Below, piece by piece: positions 54,716-64,000 of a stretch of DNA of 64,000 nt. The translations under genes and the position numbers were made by a program. Every line of letters starts with the position of its first letter. Within the stretch, counting starts at the first letter, position 1. The stretch comes from Pleurodeles waltl (Eukaryota > Chordata > Amphibia > Caudata > Salamandridae), in contig NC_090441.1 in assembly GCF_031143425.1 (NCBI RefSeq), positions 223,320,928 to 223,384,927 on the forward strand, in the 5' to 3' direction. The notes below the pieces were generated by a model that was not told where the DNA came from, did no database searches, and worked only from the letters and a program-made list of their open reading frames with translations.

Positions 54716-56155
54716 ATGTCTACAGTAGAGGCTACTTCCAAGGTTGTTCAGGCAACGTATGAAAGTTTAAACTACAAGAGTTTGAGGGGTCTCTGCCTGG
54801 ATAGAGGTTTAAGCATAGGTAAGAATCCAACAAAAGAGTTTCTGTTTAATCTGCTCTCACAGGATGACCAGAACCAGTCTGGCCCATCTAAGGAGAGGGT
54901 AGAAAAAGTGGAGGCTTCCCAGTCAGACTCAGAGGAGTTACCTGAAGATGCTGGGGACGGTTCTTACAAAGTCTTTCCCCCTAGCAGGCCACCTAGTGAC
55001 ACTGGTAGTGTTAGAGGGTCACACATTAGTTGGACATCTTTCACTCCTAGAGGCCAGGTTACTACGATCCAGCCAGTTAGGGACAGGTCTCCCTCTGCCA
55101 ATTCCCAAATCTCCTCTGATTCCAAACATTCCCAAGCCTCCCACCCTGAGGATAACTTAATGGAAAGGGAACTCAGAAAGCTGAGTTTGGAAGAAACCAG
55201 ACTGAAGCTTAAACAGCAGCAGCTGGCCTTAGACAGGGAATCCCTAGATATAGGGAGGGAAAGACAGAGAATGGGGTTAGGTTCCCATGGTGGCAGCAGT
55301 AGTGTTTCAGATAGTAATCCTGTTAGAGAGCAATATTCCAGAAACCTGCAAAAGATAGTCCCCCCTTACAAAGAGGGGGATGACATTAACAAGTGTTTTG
55401 CTGCACTTGAGAGGGCCTGTATGGTACAGTTGGTCCCTCAATGGCAGTGGGCTGCTATCTTGTGGCTATCTTTCACTGGAAAGGGTAGGGATAGGCTCCT
55501 TACTGTCAGAGAAAGTGATGCCCATAATTACAAAGTTTTGAAGGATGCACTCTTGGATGGATTTGGCTTAACCACTGAACAATACAGGATTAAGTTCAGA
55601 GACACCAGAAAAGAGTCCTCTCAAGACTGGACGGATTTGGTTGACTGTTCAGTGAAGGCCTTGGAGGGTTGGTTGTATGGCAGTAAAGTATCTGACTGTG
55701 AAATCCTGTGTATTCTGATCCTGAGAGAGCATATTCTTAACAATTGTGTGTCTGATTTGTTGCACCAGTACTTGGTAGACTCAGATCTGACCTCTCCCCA
55801 AGAATTGGGAAAGAAGGCAGACAAATGGGTCAGAACAAGAGTGAACAGAAAAGTTCATACAGGAGGTGACAAGGATGGCAAGAAGAAAGATGATGAGAAA
55901 TCTCAGGATAAGCATGGGGATAAAGGTAAAACTAGGGATCCTTCTTCAAATCCTAAACCCTCTTCAGGGGGTGGGGATAAATCATCTTCCTCTTCTTCAC
56001 CACCCACACACATTAAAAAGCCTTGGAGCTATGTGTGTAAAAATAAAGGCCATAGACCAGGGGATAAGTCTTGCCCAGGTAAACCCCCTGAACCTACCAC
56101 CACTAATACATCAAACTCTAAGGCTGTAGTTGGGTTCACTTATAGGTCATCGTAG
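54716..56155 (+). CDS. Gmr1-like Gag, 479-residue open frame
   Basis: An uninterrupted ORF; the ATG at 54716 follows the leader. Residues about 15-55 (LNYKSLRGLCLDRGLSIGKN…) look like a SAP-type helix-extension-helix. About 142-183 is a charged coiled coil. About 217-390 is the capsid with SCAN-like C-terminal half (GFGLTTEQYRIKFRDTRK … ILREHILNNCVSDLL … LTSPQELGKKADKW). It ends with a Lys/Ser-rich tail and the knuckle. The knuckle reads SYVCKNKGHRPGDKSC: the first Cys of CCHC is Ser, unlike CYLC in element 2. It would assemble the particle and bind RNA. The only fully open Gag in the window. Confidence 0.88.
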   Translation: MSTVEATSKVVQATYESLNYKSLRGLCLDRGLSIGKNPTKEFLFNLLSQDDQNQSGPSKERVEKVEASQSDSEELPEDAGDGSYKVFPPSRPPSDTGSVRGSHISWTSFTPRGQVTTIQPVRDRSPSANSQISSDSKHSQASHPEDNLMERELRKLSLEETRLKLKQQQLALDRESLDIGRERQRMGLGSHGGSSSVSDSNPVREQYSRNLQKIVPPYKEGDDINKCFAALERACMVQLVPQWQWAAILWLSFTGKGRDRLLTVRESDAHNYKVLKDALLDGFGLTTEQYRIKFRDTRKESSQDWTDLVDCSVKALEGWLYGSKVSDCEILCILILREHILNNCVSDLLHQYLVDSDLTSPQELGKKADKWVRTRVNRKVHTGGDKDGKKKDDEKSQDKHGDKGKTRDPSSNPKPSSGGGDKSSSSSSPPTHIKKPWSYVCKNKGHRPGDKSCPGKPPEPTTTNTSNSKAVVGFTYRSS

Positions 56156-56570
56156 AAACTGGGGTAGTCAGTCCCAAGACAGTTTCTGTCACACCTGGTG
56201 GCATTGGCCTTGCCACACTGGCTGCTTGTCCCCTTAAAATGGATAAGTACAGGCATACAGTTTCCATAAATGGTGTTGAGGCTCAGGCCTACAGGGACAC
56301 AGGTGCCAGTATCACTTTGGTGACTGAAAACCTAGTGTCTCCTGAATAACACATCATTGGACAACAGTACAAGATTATTGATGTCCATAACTCCACGTTT
56401 CTTCCCTTAGCTGTAATTCAGTTTAGTTGGGGTGGAGTTACTGGCCCTAAGCAGGTGGAAGTATCACCTAACTTACCTGTAGACTGTCTCTCAGGTAATG
56501 ACCTAGAGGCCTCAGGTTGGGCTGAGGTAGAGTTTAATACCGATGTAGCCAGGTTGGGAATCCCTTAGGA
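56152..56570 (+). pseudogene. Aspartic protease after Gag
   Basis: The frame is -1 relative to Gag and overlaps its stop (reading IVETG). The active site YRDTGASITLV is intact at about 56290. A stop follows LVSPE at about 56347; homology continues (VIQFSWGGVTGPKQVE) to about 56565. A -1 shift could be programmed, but I see no convincing slippery heptamer. The in-frame stop makes this copy incomplete. Confidence 0.75.
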
Positions 56571-57284
56571 ATTGCTTCCTCTCATTTCACCTGAAATGAA
56601 AAAGCAAAGGAGAGAAAAAGGCATGAAAACACAGGATCCTTCTCCAACAACAGGTAAAAGGGCATCAAAGTATCCCCTACCCACCCTGCCATTCAGGATA
56701 CCATTCCTGTGGTGGGAGACACCTCTCATGGGGTGGCACCTGTACCAAGGGGATCATCAGCTAACACATCTGTACTCCCTGAGGTAGAAGTACCTCTCTG
56801 TGGAATAACTAATATTGGTGAGAAAAAGTGCACCATTTTAGTTAACATGGAGCATCTCTCCAACCATCCCAGAGAAACTTTAGTGCAGCAACCCTGCACT
56901 GCCTCACAACGCTTAGCACAGCAGCCCTGCCCTAGTGTGGAGCTCATAGGACAGCATCCCTGCCCTGCTCCAACTCAAGTGAAACAGCAAGCCTGTTCTC
57001 TCTTACAGCCATATGAACAAAGTTTTTGCCCAGCTATGCCTTTATTAAGACAGCATCCCTGTCTGGCATTCTCATCACTTGATATAGGGCCAGTGGACTA
57101 ATAGGAACTCTGAAAATATAACTTCACATTGCTGGCTAGCTAAAAAATGTCAAACAGGGTGGTTCACATCCCCACAGGGAAGTAACCATATGATGGATGA
57201 TAAAGGGAGTAACCAATCTATTGCAGAGTTACTCTCTACTTATCACCACTTAGACAATAAAGACTCAACTGGCCAAGGTTGGAA
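56571..57284 (+). pseudogene. Post-protease spacer with QQPC repeats
   Basis: An open stretch (56709-57101) contains about seven copies of an 11-12-residue unit around QQPC/QHPC (LVQQPCTAS, LAQQPCPSV, IGQHPCPAP, KQQACSLL, QSFCPAM, RQHPCLAF). No known domain. 57100-57284 is non-coding. Integrase, RT and RNase H should follow, but the 3' LTR starts instead. Confidence 0.6.
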
Positions 57285-58745
57285 GGTAGCCTCTTGCTAG
57301 CCTTGTTACCCCCACTTTTGGCCTGTTTGTGAGTATATGTCAGGTTGTTTTTACTGTCTCACTGGGATCCTGCTAGCCAGGGCCCAGTGCTCATAGTAAA
57401 AACCCTATGTTGTCAGTATGTTTGATATGTGTCACTGGGATCCTGCCACCCAGGACCCCAGTGCTCATATGTTTGTGGCCTGTATGTGTTCCCTGTGTGG
57501 TGCCTAACTGTATCACTGAGGCTCTGCTAACCAGAACCTCAGTGTTTATGCTCTCTCTGCTTTTAAAATTGTCACTGTAGGCTAGTGACTAATTTTACCA
57601 ATTCTGATTGGCACACTGGAACACCCTTACAGTTCTTTAGTATATGGTACCTAGGTACCCAGGGTATTGGGGTTCCAGGAGATCCCTATGGGCTGCAGCA
57701 TTTCTTTTGCCACCCATAGGGAGCTCTGACAATTCTTACACAGGCCTGCTACTGCAGCCTGAGTGAAATAACGTCCACGTTATTTCACAGCCATTTTACA
57801 CTGCACTTCAGTAACTTATAAGTCACCTATATGTCTAACCCTCACTTAGTTAAGGTTAGGTGCAAAGTTACTTATTGTGTGGGCACCCTGGCACTAGCCA
57901 AGGTGCCCCCACATTGTTCATGGCAAATTCCCCAGGCTTTGTGAGTGCGGGGACACCATTATACGCATGCACTACATATAGGTCAATACCTATCTGTGGT
58001 GCCACAATGGTAACTCCGAACATGGCCATGTAACTTGTCTATGATCATGGAATTGTAACCCCAATACCATTCGTATTGGGGGGACAATTCCATGCATCCC
58101 CGGGTCTCCAGCATAGAGCCCGGGTACTGCCAAACTAACTTTCCGGGGTTTTCTCTGCAGCTACCGCTGCTGCCAACTCTCAGACAGGTTTCTACCCCCC
58201 TGGTGCCTGGGCAGCCTGGTCCCAGGAAGGCAGAACAAAGGATTTCCTCTGGGAGAGGGTGTAACACCCTCTCGCTTTGGAAATAGGTGTGAAGGGCCTG
58301 AGAGGAGTAGCCTCTCCTGGCCTCTGGAAATGCTTTGATGGGCACAAATGGTGCCCTCTTTGCATAAGCCAGTCTACACCAGTTCAGGGATCCCCCTAGC
58401 CCTGCTCTGGTGTGAAGCTGGACAAAGGAAAGGGGAGTGACCACTCCCCTGACCAGCACCTCCCACGGGAGGTGCCCATAGCTCCTCCAGTGTGTCCCAG
58501 ACCTCTGCCATCTTGGATGCTGAGGTGTGAGGGCACAATGAACAGCTCTGAGTGGCCAGTGCCAGCAGGTGACATCAGAGACCCCTCCTGATATGTGCTT
58601 ACTTTTCTCTGGAGCCAATCCTCCTCTGAGGGCCATTTAGAGTCTCACCAGTTGGTATCTCACCAGATAACGAATGCAAGAGCTCACCAGAGTTCCTCTG
58701 CACTTCCCTCTTCAACTTCTGCCAAGGATCGACCGCTTGCTGGCC
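57285..58745 (+). mobile_element. Family A LTR (3' LTR of the forward element), truncated
   Basis: GGAAGGTAGCCTCTTGCTAGCC … matches the second LTR subfamily seen at 39946. About 1.46 kb is present; the right part is replaced by family B sequence at about 58745 (after GATCGACCGCTTGC). The first few LTR bases are altered or missing. Confidence 0.8.
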
Positions 58746-59740
58746 TCCTGATCTGACGTCTTAGGGACATAAAAGGCTTCCAACCACCCTGTCTGTGCAC
58801 CTGGCCTCTGCTATCTGTGAGTGTACCCTGTTAAGTAGTGCCACCCCAGCACTGGACCCTTGGAAGGGGTCCTAAGGTGTTTGCCTGAGCAGAAATCACA
58901 CATTTTCCTATGAACCAATACATCACTGCTGCTGCGTGGATCAGAACTGGCGCATCGCTTCTGTTGTGTGGATCAGCACCGATGCATTGCTGCCATTGCA
59001 TGGACCAGAATTGGCGCATCGCCTCTGCTGCATGGATCAGACTTGACACATCACCCTTGGAACCTCCACTGCACGACACTCTTCTAGGTGCATGTTCTTT
59101 GCAACTCTGTCAATGGCAGCCTCGACGACAATGCTGAACCTCTACAGCTCATCAGAGTCAATGCAACGCTGCTGCGCAAATAAGGATCAGCGTATTGCTG
59201 CCAATACATGGATCGGCACTGATGCATGGCCTCAGCTGTACTCGGCACCTTTGAATTTGGTGTAACCTGGATTAGGGTACTTTTGCTCAGCGCACCTCAC
59301 TGGTCCTTTTATCTTGCCCGCACTCCATCGTGGTTGGCTTGAACTTCTGACTGTGTCCTAATCTGGTACGACCAGATGTCCTAAATGAGTGCTTTTTGCT
59401 TCTGAGCACTGTTTTACAGTTTCTTCTTTAAAAATACATAATTCATGTTCTACTTATTGGATTTTTGTCTGTTTTGGTCTTATTTTATTTATTAAATCAA
59501 GCTCAATTTTTCTAGCCTGCTGTGATCTTTTTGTATGGTGTTTTCACTGTTTTACTGTTTGAAGTGTTGCATAAATACTTTACACATTGCCTTTAAGTTA
59601 AGCCTGACTGCTCTGTGCTAAACTACTAGAGGGTAAGCACAGGTTATTTAGGGTTTGCCTGGCACATACCCAGACTAGGATTGCGGTTGTTGCTTGAGTG
59701 GGGTTCATACACCAATCAACCTACAACCCAACGTCTAACA
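58746..59740 (+). mobile_element. Family B LTR, 3' part
   Basis: The last 170 bp (GCATAAATACTTTACACATTG … ACGTCTAACA) match the end of the LTR at 9340-11541. The upstream part differs from it and contains a 50-60-bp repeat. It is a 5' LTR, because a leader and gag follow. Confidence 0.8.
58915..59235 (+). repeat. Degenerate tandem repeat in the family B LTR
   Basis: Units built on TGCATGGATCAG and GGCGCATCGCTTCTG recur about every 55 bp at 58920-59040, with weaker copies to 59235. Confidence 0.6.
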
Positions 59741-60665
59741 CTGGTGATCAGCAGTGACAATAAAACTTTTGTTTGTGCAGTGCCATACCATGACTTGGTG
59801 TAGACTGCTATTCCCCATCCAAGACTAATTACAATTTTAATTTCTATCCAATTAACGTTATTTATTTTTCCTCAAAATCATGTCTCTGACTGCTGGATCT
59901 ACAACTGCACCTACAAGAATGGAATTTGAGCTGCCCAACATAAAGGTATTCACTGTGGCCAAGCTCAAGTACTTCTTTAAGGAGACTGAACTTCCTATGA
60001 AGACCACCAAAGGTAAAGTGGAGTTGCAAAAGGTACTGAGGGACTTGGCAGAAGCTCACTCTGTGTTGGGCAGGGAGCAGTGCTTCTTCCTGTGGCCTGT
60101 CCCCAGAGGATCTGGTGGAGAAAAGGCAGGAGAGAGAGTTTAAGCTGCAGTTGGCTAAATTAAAAATGGAGGCAGAGGAGAAAAAAAGAACCTTTGAGGA
60201 AAGGGACATCTTACTCGCTCATGAACTGAGTCTGAAAGAGCTGGACATCAGTCAGAGAGACAGGCTGACTCCAGGAGTGATGGTGGCAGCATGCATGCAG
60301 AACCTGAAAGAGACAAAAGATTTGGCATACTCAAGGACTTGGTGCCCAGTTATGTGGTAGGAGATGATATTGACAAATGTTTTCTGCCGATGAAGTTGCA
60401 CTGAGGGTTGACAAGGTACTTGAGGAGTACTGGAGGTGGTCCGTTGTGGTGAGGGACACACTTCTGACATTAGAGGTTGGAGACCAAACCAAGTACACTC
60501 CCATGAAGGCAATTTTACTTGCTAAATTTGGGCTGACCTCTGCGAAGTATTGCCTTATATTCAGGGGCAGCCAGAAGCTCCCCAACCAGTACTGGGTGGA
60601 TGCCGTGGATTACTCCAGCATGGCACTGAATGGCTGGGTGTGGTGCAGCAAAGTTAATGATTATT
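59741..60665 (+). pseudogene. Family B leader and Gag, frameshifted
   Basis: Leader 59741-59879 (CTGGTGATCAGCAGTG after the LTR). From 59880 the frame reads FTVAKLKYFFKETELPMKTT, a SAP-like block parallel to that of family A. A shift at about 60115 leads to a charged coiled coil (KLKMEAEEKKRTFEERD). Another at about 60377 leads to the capsid/SCAN-like block (KAILLAKFGLTSAKYCLIF … DAVDYSSMALNGW). It stops at KVNDY, where the LINE starts. Inactive. Confidence 0.8.
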
Positions 60666-60926
60666 AACTCCAATGCGGCGCCAAAGGCAAGCCCATCTGT
60701 GCCCTTAAACGTCCGAATAGGATCAGGGGCCAGGACCCCTGGACAAATTCCCCAAATCAGGGTTAGATATACAGCTGAAGCTCTACTCTTGCAGCAGTCC
60801 ATATCTCCCTCTCAATTATGCGTCCCATTATGTCATTGAGCTGGGAAACGCCACTGCTCCTTCTGTAACTTTGCACTGGATGGGAAGGAGGATAAGAGAA
60901 GTAAGAATTGTAAAGCCACAGCATGG

Positions 60927-61560
60927 ATGGTTTGTCTTATTAACTTCAGATCCCTCCCATGCCATAAGTATGAGCTTGACACGCTTATAGAGGATGAACA
61001 GTTTGATGCCTTGGTCCTAACTGAGACCTGGCCACATGACTGCTCTACACCGGATATTAATCAGGCACTCCCCCAAGGATACTACATCTGTAGAAGAGAT
61101 AGCCTACAGAAAAAAAGGGGGAGACATTGTATTGTTCTAAAAGACATTCACAAATGCATATACAACCCCCTCGCCATACGGGTTTGTGAAAACCTGGGCT
61201 TTACAATAACTCTCTCCCATGTGTTCTCCTTGTCTAGGATCTTATTGTTAACCCGCCCCTCCTCCCCCCAGCCCCAGCCCACGTACAAGGTTTGCAGAAC
61301 TACTGCTGGAGAAAGTGGCAGATTTAGCCACCAGAAAAGCTAATTTTACCTTGTTAGGAGACTTTAATATTCACTTTGGGGAAGCTAACAGCCCCTAAGT
61401 CTCAAATATTTTACATGAGCTAGATGGTATGCTTCTTGCACAAAGGGTGGAAGGGCCTGCTCACATTAAAGGCCACATTATAGACCCAGTGATTAGCAAT
61501 GAGGCTCACCTGAAAGTTGAGAGTATCTGACTAATGGCGTGGACTAGCCATGCACTTATA
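60927..61560 (+). pseudogene. LINE endonuclease
   Basis: Starts INFRSLPCHKYELDTLIEDE, then DALVLTETWPHDCSTPDI (catalytic Glu in LTETW) and YICRRDS. In another frame, LLGDFNIHFGEA at 61350 carries the GDFN block, and GHIIDPVIS follows. Frameshift near 61260 and stops near 61400. This is the target-nicking domain of an L2/CR1 element. Confidence 0.8.
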
Positions 61561-62104
61561 TTAATAACATGAAAAGGTCCTCCCTTGGGGTCCATTGCTA
61601 AGACCCCTCCAAGTCGAGGCCAAAGGTGGTCTCAACTGAGAAGAAAGGCCTGGTTATCAGCACTTGAAAACCCTCGACCGGTGTTAGGCAACAACCTTGA
61701 TGCAGCAAATGAAGTAGTAAATAACTGAATCAATCACTTGCTTAATGCTGCAATCCCCACTTCAACTCTAAAAAGGAAGAGAAGAGAAAACTGCCCCATG
61801 GTTCAATCAGTATCTACTCTCACTTGGAAAAAGGTATAGAAAGTTGAAGAGAACATAGAGATGTAGATATGATAATTATGCAACAAGTGTCTACTGGGCA
61901 TCCATCCGGTTATGCTATCAGGAGATAAAAAGGATGCAAACTCCATACTAGGAAGATGTACTAGTTAAGGCACCAATCACTTAACACCCCTGAAGCAGAA
62001 AAGAGTCTGCCTAATCCATCAGAGGGAGGCTGCAGAGAACTTGCAGCTTATTTCAAGAACAAAGTGTCTTCTGTTTATAGCGAACTCCAAAAGGGAGACA
62101 AACT

Positions 62105-63029
62105 GTGCTCATGGACTCAGAGATAGTGCCCGTGGTCAAAGAAATAGACAGTCTCAACAGTTTCCCTCTAATAACTGATGAAACATTTCAGGCCCTCTTC
62201 AAGAAAGTGAAATCAGGCTCCCCTCTGGACCCAGCCCCTCCCTGTGTTCTCTGGGAGGGAAGACAAGAGATATTTCCAGCATTCGGGCTTAGTCCCACAA
62301 GGATGGAAGCATGCTGTAGTCAAGTCTTTGCTTAAAAAGCAAGTCTTGATCCTGCTCTGCCAGGGAATTATAAACTTATCTCTTTGGTCCTTGGAAAAGT
62401 CATCAAGAAGCATATCAATCAGCACGTCTCCTGGCATTTAGAGGGAAACTCGCTTCTTGACCCTATCGAGAACAGATTCCACCCTAAATACAGTATGGAA
62501 TGTAAAAAAAATGGAAATCAGCTATGTTGTTGATAACTGAAGAGATAAAATTAATCCTTGACATGGGTGGAGTGGCATCAATCAGTATCCTCAATCTGAG
62601 TGCAGCATTGACTCCTTAGCACTCAGGTTGAGGAAAATAGTTGTGGAGAATGATGCCCTAATGTGTCTCCTATCCTTTTTAAAAGGAAGATCTTTTCAGA
62701 TCTGGGATCCCCCACGCTTTTCAAAGGTGTCCCTTGTAAAATATGGCATCCAACAGGGGCCTGCATTCAGCCCCATTATCTTTAATATTTATGTGCGACC
62801 TCTGGCCTCTATTGTCAAGGAATTTGTGATGTCCATTATATCATATGCTGACGATACACAGCTGGTCATTTCTTTAGCCCCTAGTAATGGCTCCCAGCAT
62901 CAGCTGGGCCCCTGTTTAGAGAAAGAGGCTCAATGGATGGCAAGTTGCTCACTGAAAGTCAACAGAGATAAAATAAAGCTGGCTGGTCAAAACGTTTTGG
63001 GACCCCACCAGCACCATCAAACCCTATAA
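62105..63029 (+). pseudogene. LINE reverse transcriptase fragment
   Basis: Broken frames show the GWKHAVVKSLLKK segment and the finger region, then one open stretch (62628-63029) with VKYGIQQGPAFSPIIFNIYV and the catalytic SYADDTQLVI. The C-terminal part is cut by the LTR at 63063. Several stops upstream (62530-62620). Confidence 0.8.
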
Positions 63030-63062
63030 AAAGTCTAGGAATATGGCTGGACAGATCCATGT

Positions 63063-64000
63063 TGTAGGAAAGTACCATCTTGCCTGGCATGTTACCCCGA
63101 TATTTCACTGTATATATGTTGTTTTAGTGTATGTGTCACTGGGACCCTGCCAGCCAGGGCCCCAGTGCTCATAAGTGTGCCCTGTATGTGTTCCCTGTGT
63201 GATGACTAACTGTCTCACTGAGGCTCTGCTAACCAGAACCTCAGTGGTTATGCTCTCTCTGCTTTCCATATTGTCACTAACAGGCTAGTGACCAATTTCA
63301 CCAATTCACATTGGCATACTGGAACACCCTTATAATTCCCTAGTATATGGTACTGAGGTACCCAGGGTATTGGCGTTCCAGGAGATCCCTATGGGCTGCA
63401 GCATTTCTTATGCCACCCATAGGGAGCTCTGACAATTCTTACACAGGCCTGCCACTGCAGCCTGAGTGAAATAACGTCCACGTTATTTCACAGCCATTTA
63501 CCACTGCACTTAAGTAACTTATAAGTCACCTATATGTCTAACCTGTACCTGGTAAAGGTTGGGTGCTAAGTTACTTAGTGTGTGGGCACCCTGGCACTAG
63601 CCAAGGTGCCCCCACATCGTTCAGGGAAAATTCCCCGGACTTTGTGAGTGCGGGGACACCATTACACACGTGCACTATACATAGGTCACTACCTATGTAT
63701 AGCATCACAATGGTAACTCTGAACATGGCCATGTAACATGTCTAAGATCATGGAATTGTCACCCCAATGCCATTCTGGCATTGGGGAGACAATTCAATGA
63801 TCGCCGAGTCTCTAGCACAGACCCGGGTACTGCCAAACTACCTTTCCCGGGGTTTCACTGCAGCTGCTGCCAACCCCTCAGACAGGTTTCTGCCCTCCTG
63901 GGGTCCAGCCAGGCTTGGCCCAGGAAGGCAGAACAAAGGACTTCCTCAGAGAGAGGGTGTTACACCCTCTCCCTTTGGAAAAAGGTGTCAGGGCTGGGGA
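63063..64000 (+). mobile_element. Family A LTR, 5' part, running off the window
   Basis: Starts TGTAGGAAAGTACCATC after CATGT, which is the expected 5-bp duplication if the right flank (outside the window) also reads CATGT. It follows the solo LTR at 36119 closely to the end. Confidence 0.88.

Larger units (their letters stand above)
60666..63062 (+). mobile_element. L2/CR1-like LINE, forward
   Basis: Endonuclease then RT in forward order, interrupted by a family A LTR at 63063. 61560-62100 links the domains through broken frames. The 5' edge at about 60666 follows the gag break. Confidence 0.75.

Noticed and set aside
56010..56060. Programmed -1 frameshift signal between gag and protease
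   Set aside because: Frames are -1 as expected, but no standard slippery heptamer in the right frame could be found near the overlap; left as unproven.
1..64000. Host protein-coding genes, tRNA or rRNA genes
   Set aside because: None recognised on either strand; all supported coding remnants belong to transposable elements.

Overview
This window looks like intergenic DNA from a very large, repeat-filled vertebrate genome. The mix points to a salamander, probably a newt such as Pleurodeles: Gmr1-like Ty3/gypsy elements with LTRs of 2 to 3 kb, Harbinger transposons and their hairpin-rich derivatives, L2/CR1-like LINEs, a Penelope-like element and a hAT. The species is an inference from repeat content. 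I see no single-copy host gene, tRNA, rRNA or CRISPR array. Almost every base I can explain belongs to a transposable element, and most copies are broken.

Layout, left half. 1-309 is the tail of a reverse-strand Harbinger transposase. 334-3837 is two pieces of a 3-kb LTR (family A) facing outward. 4190-6655 is a reverse-strand LINE. 6661-11541 is a Gmr1-like element (integrase, then RT and RNase H, then a 2.2-kb family B LTR), cut by a 629-bp element built of about 13 successive hairpins. 11542-14490 is a fragment of a Harbinger Myb-like gene. 14491 to about 16760 is a Penelope-like element with a GIY-YIG endonuclease and a possible hammerhead ribozyme. 16760-19340 is AT-rich and non-coding. 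19340-23000 is a decayed hAT carrying a MITE. 23000-24737 is unassigned. 24738-29905 is a reverse-strand Gmr1-like element with the order gag, protease, integrase, RT, RNase H.

Layout, right half. 29905 to 58745 is one nested stack. A forward family A element (5' LTR pieces at 29905-30431, 44529-45124 and 54192-54450; gag-pro at 54451-57284; 3' LTR from 57285) was split twice. A 14.1-kb reverse element (30432-44528) has the 5-bp target duplication AACAT and itself contains a second hairpin-chain MITE (duplication TAA) and a solo LTR (duplication CCGGG). A 9.07-kb Harbinger (45125-54191) sits just upstream of the LTR poly(A) signal. It carries a spliced transposase and two different Myb/SANT-like genes, one of them antisense inside the 5-kb transposase intron beside four minisatellites. 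58746-60665 is a family B LTR and gag, 60666-63062 a forward LINE, and 63063 to the end another family A LTR.

How they work together: the Harbinger transposase and its Myb-like partners belong to the family whose TIRs the two hairpin-chain MITEs share, so they could be cross-mobilised. The gag-only family A copies would depend on complete Gmr1-like relatives for integrase and RT. The observations I consider most novel are the hairpin-chain MITEs with compensatory stem differences and the three-gene Harbinger layout.
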